Assembly (NCBI GenBank): GCA_964035015.1
Contig: OZ035999.1
Coordinates: 3,981,627-4,045,626 of the forward strand
Direction: 5' to 3'
DNA: 64,000 nt
From: Corallium rubrum
Lineage: Eukaryota > Cnidaria > Anthozoa > Scleralcyonacea > Coralliidae
The stretch's first letter is position 1, and each line of letters starts with the position of its first letter. Shown in pieces: positions 61,769-64,000 of the stretch. Below the pieces are notes generated by a model that saw only the letters and a program-made list of their open reading frames with translations, was not told where the DNA came from and did not search any database. Both the position numbers and the translations under genes were made by a program.

Positions 61769-61884
61769 TCCCCAAGCCCGGGCGTAGGGCCGAAGGCCCG
61801 GAGCCCGGGTGAGGGTGCTAATCTCGACGTGCGTGTCCACTTTACACGCGAGATGAAAAGCCGAAAGCAATTCTGAAACCTGTT

Positions 61885-61940
<56 letters not shown>

Positions 61941-63431
61941 ATCAAATCCACAACTTGCGCAGTTCGAATAGCAGGGTACTGGTAACTAACCTGTTAAATT
62001 ATTCAAATTATTTAAATTTACATCAGCAAATATATAATTTATAAGTTCGGTTGGATTACAAAATAGTTTTTCAACGATCAAGACGAAAGAAATCTTTGCC
62101 AGAAAAAATGGTTTCAGCTAAAATGCTAAAATGTACATTAATATTACTATGGAAAAAGACCAAAGAAAGAAGACTAACAAGAGATGTGGCAGCGAGAAAA
62201 AGACAACAATACCACTGGAAAAAGCCTAAAAATTAATACGAAAAAGACCGAAAACGATGCCGACCGAAATGTAAAACTGAAAGAAGAAGGATGTGTCCTG
62301 AAACTGTTCAAAGCCGGTAAGGAATTTTGCTCTGGTGTATTCTACATAACTCGAGAGGGAACAATGAAGAAATTTTGAAACAAACGGCTTTTTAGAACAT
62401 GAAGAGAACTAAATAATGCCTTGTCATATTTAATTTATGTGTCAACAACGAAAAAAAGTAAGAAACTGCGAACGAGAAAAACAATCCGAAAAGACGACTG
62501 AATTGCCAGTGTTTGTGGTGACAAAAGCAGAAGAAAGTTTAACGGTAGGAGATTCGTATTACTATTTACCAGTTTAGCTGAGTTAAATCGGAAGAAATCT
62601 TGAAAATGAAAATTAATATAAATAATATTTTGTCTAGAATTGTCTTTGAACGCAAGGACGTTGACATTGTGTCTTTTCTTGGCCATTGTTTATATATTAT
62701 ATATTTTTGCATGAAAATTTGTCATTTGCTTCATCTCGTTGTTTGTTTTTTTTAATATTGACTTTGCATGTTCTTTCGGTGTGTCAATACATGACCACCA
62801 GGGGCGCACATTAGGGGGGTGTGGGGGGGTGTGACACCCCCCCAACAATTGAGAATCGGTTGAAAAAGTCGGTCCCGAATTGTCGATCCGACTACCTTTT
62901 CGGTCCGTCTTGATCGTCCGGTGTGATGGTTTTGGGAACTTGATCATGAAGAAATGAGTTTAAGGAGAGATGGTCATTAAACTTATCAAATAATAGACTG
63001 ATCCAGAGTATCCAACCATTCCGATTTCCTCGGGTATTTATCCGATTTTGCTTCAAAATCCCGAATCCCGACGCGACCTCGATCACGATACTGAAGAAAA
63101 ATCCCGATTTTATAGATCTGGGGTCTTCAATCGGGATTTTTCGTATCCCGATAGAGGTCTGTTTCATATACCTAAGAAAGTACTTGTATTAGGGCTGTAC
63201 TCCATAGTGTTGGCTCACGGAAATTCAAAATAACTTTGACAAAGTTTTAAAATATTTAATTTTAAACCTAATTCGTCCACGTTGATTCATACGAGCATGA
63301 TAAATTTAATTTGAGTAGGTAGTATGGGATTTCTTTAGCTTTAACTCGGCACGCTACCTCCTCCGCAGATGTTTTTAATTTATTTGCACCCCGTTATAAA
63401 AGAAAGAAGCTGGGAAATAAATAGCTGTGCA
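61769..63431. other. Upstream of ZNFX1-B beyond the duplication, no gene seen
   Basis: An (AT)n run at 61885-61938, then AT-rich sequence with short open frames lacking motifs. A possible hAT-type tip, caggggcgcacattag, occurs at 62799 without a partner. I found no counterpart of ZNFX1-A exon 1. Confidence 0.5.
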
Positions 63432-63968
63432 GGGGCACAACTAGGGGGGGGGGGGGTTGGTGGGTTGCAACCCCTGCCATTTTTGTGAGACCTCTAATAC
63501 TAGGTTAGACATTAGATAAACAAATAATTAATCGACTGTTGTAGTACGCAATACAATTCTCCGCAAATCTGGTGAGACTCAGAGGCATCTGGTTCGGCTT
63601 CAATCTCGTACCCAGTTTGTAATATGCTACACCAAGTTTTTCCCCAAAACAACCGCTTTTCTTAATTTGTGTGCTCAGCTTTCGAATCTCATTGCGAAAA
63701 TGAACCAATTATAGAGATAGAGCTGGATTTTGGCAACCTGTAGGGTATGTTGGTGTGATAATTTCTTCGTTTTTACAGTAAAATTTCAACTATACTCGCT
63801 GTCGAATAAGATGAAAAAGTTCGCTCAAATTGCTGCAAATGGTGTTTCCGAGGTTCTAGGTTTCAAAAATTTCCGGGGGAGTACCCCCGGACTCCCCTAC
63901 AAATGCGGTCACTAATTGCTACTACTGTCCACCTCCCCCACTTTTTGACACCTTGCTACAGCACTGAT
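63432..63968. mobile_element. Candidate hAT-like element
   Basis: Starts caggggcacaactagg and ends ccttgctacagcactg, which pair imperfectly as inverted termini. The interior includes gggggagtacccccggactc, as in the other CAGGG-type elements here. No coding. Confidence 0.45.
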
Positions 63969-64000
63969 TGTTGTCGTTGTGGTTGAGTGTTCTCGAAGAA

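Overview
This is a piece of an animal nuclear genome. Genes are split by short introns with clean GT..AG borders, and the intergenic DNA is AT-rich and crowded with palindromic MITEs, hAT-like termini, SINE-like pieces and satellites. The overall look fits a marine invertebrate, most likely a cnidarian such as a stony coral or anemone. That assignment is inferred from gene style and repeat style, not proven.

Layout. (1) 1-1130: the last three coding exons of an unrecognised plus-strand gene. (2) 3363-15774, minus strand: an 18-exon gene, reassembled here exon by exon with all reading phases closing, for a 451-residue PLP-dependent decarboxylase of the ornithine/diaminopimelate (fold III, group IV) family. 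Its introns hold MITEs, a 27-bp satellite with YY1-like cores and large tetranucleotide arrays. (3) 15.8-23.2 kb: an old transposable element split by a 7-kb hAT-like element, which itself carries a 5.6-kb array of a 13-bp minisatellite. (4) 24.1-38.6 kb and 48.1-61.8 kb: two direct copies of a segmental duplication, each with a very large minus-strand gene for a ZNFX1-type protein (SF1 RNA helicase, NF-X1 zinc fingers, RZ-type finger). (5) 38.6-48 kb: the space between the copies, with the first exon of copy A (40202-40319), a 21-bp minisatellite just upstream of it, and assorted mobile elements. (6) 61.8-64 kb: non-genic sequence upstream of copy B.

How the genes relate. The two ZNFX1 copies are close paralogues that differ mainly in tandem repeats. 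Copy A has nine 28-residue basic, Q/N/S-rich N-terminal repeats; copy B has one. Copy B has about 65 consecutive Asn codons; copy A has a short run. Copy B has about 24 near-perfect YSPTSPS heptads, the consensus of the RNA polymerase II CTD, inside the helicase just after Walker A; copy A has two. Copy B also has one in-frame TAA just before the heptads, no visible first exon, and a MITE at its intron/exon border that supplies an in-frame ATG. Copy A looks functional. Copy B is either a young pseudogene, a gene with unusual expression, or affected by an assembly problem. ZNFX1 proteins act in RNA-based antiviral sensing and small-RNA inheritance in other animals; no functional link to the neighbouring decarboxylase is evident.
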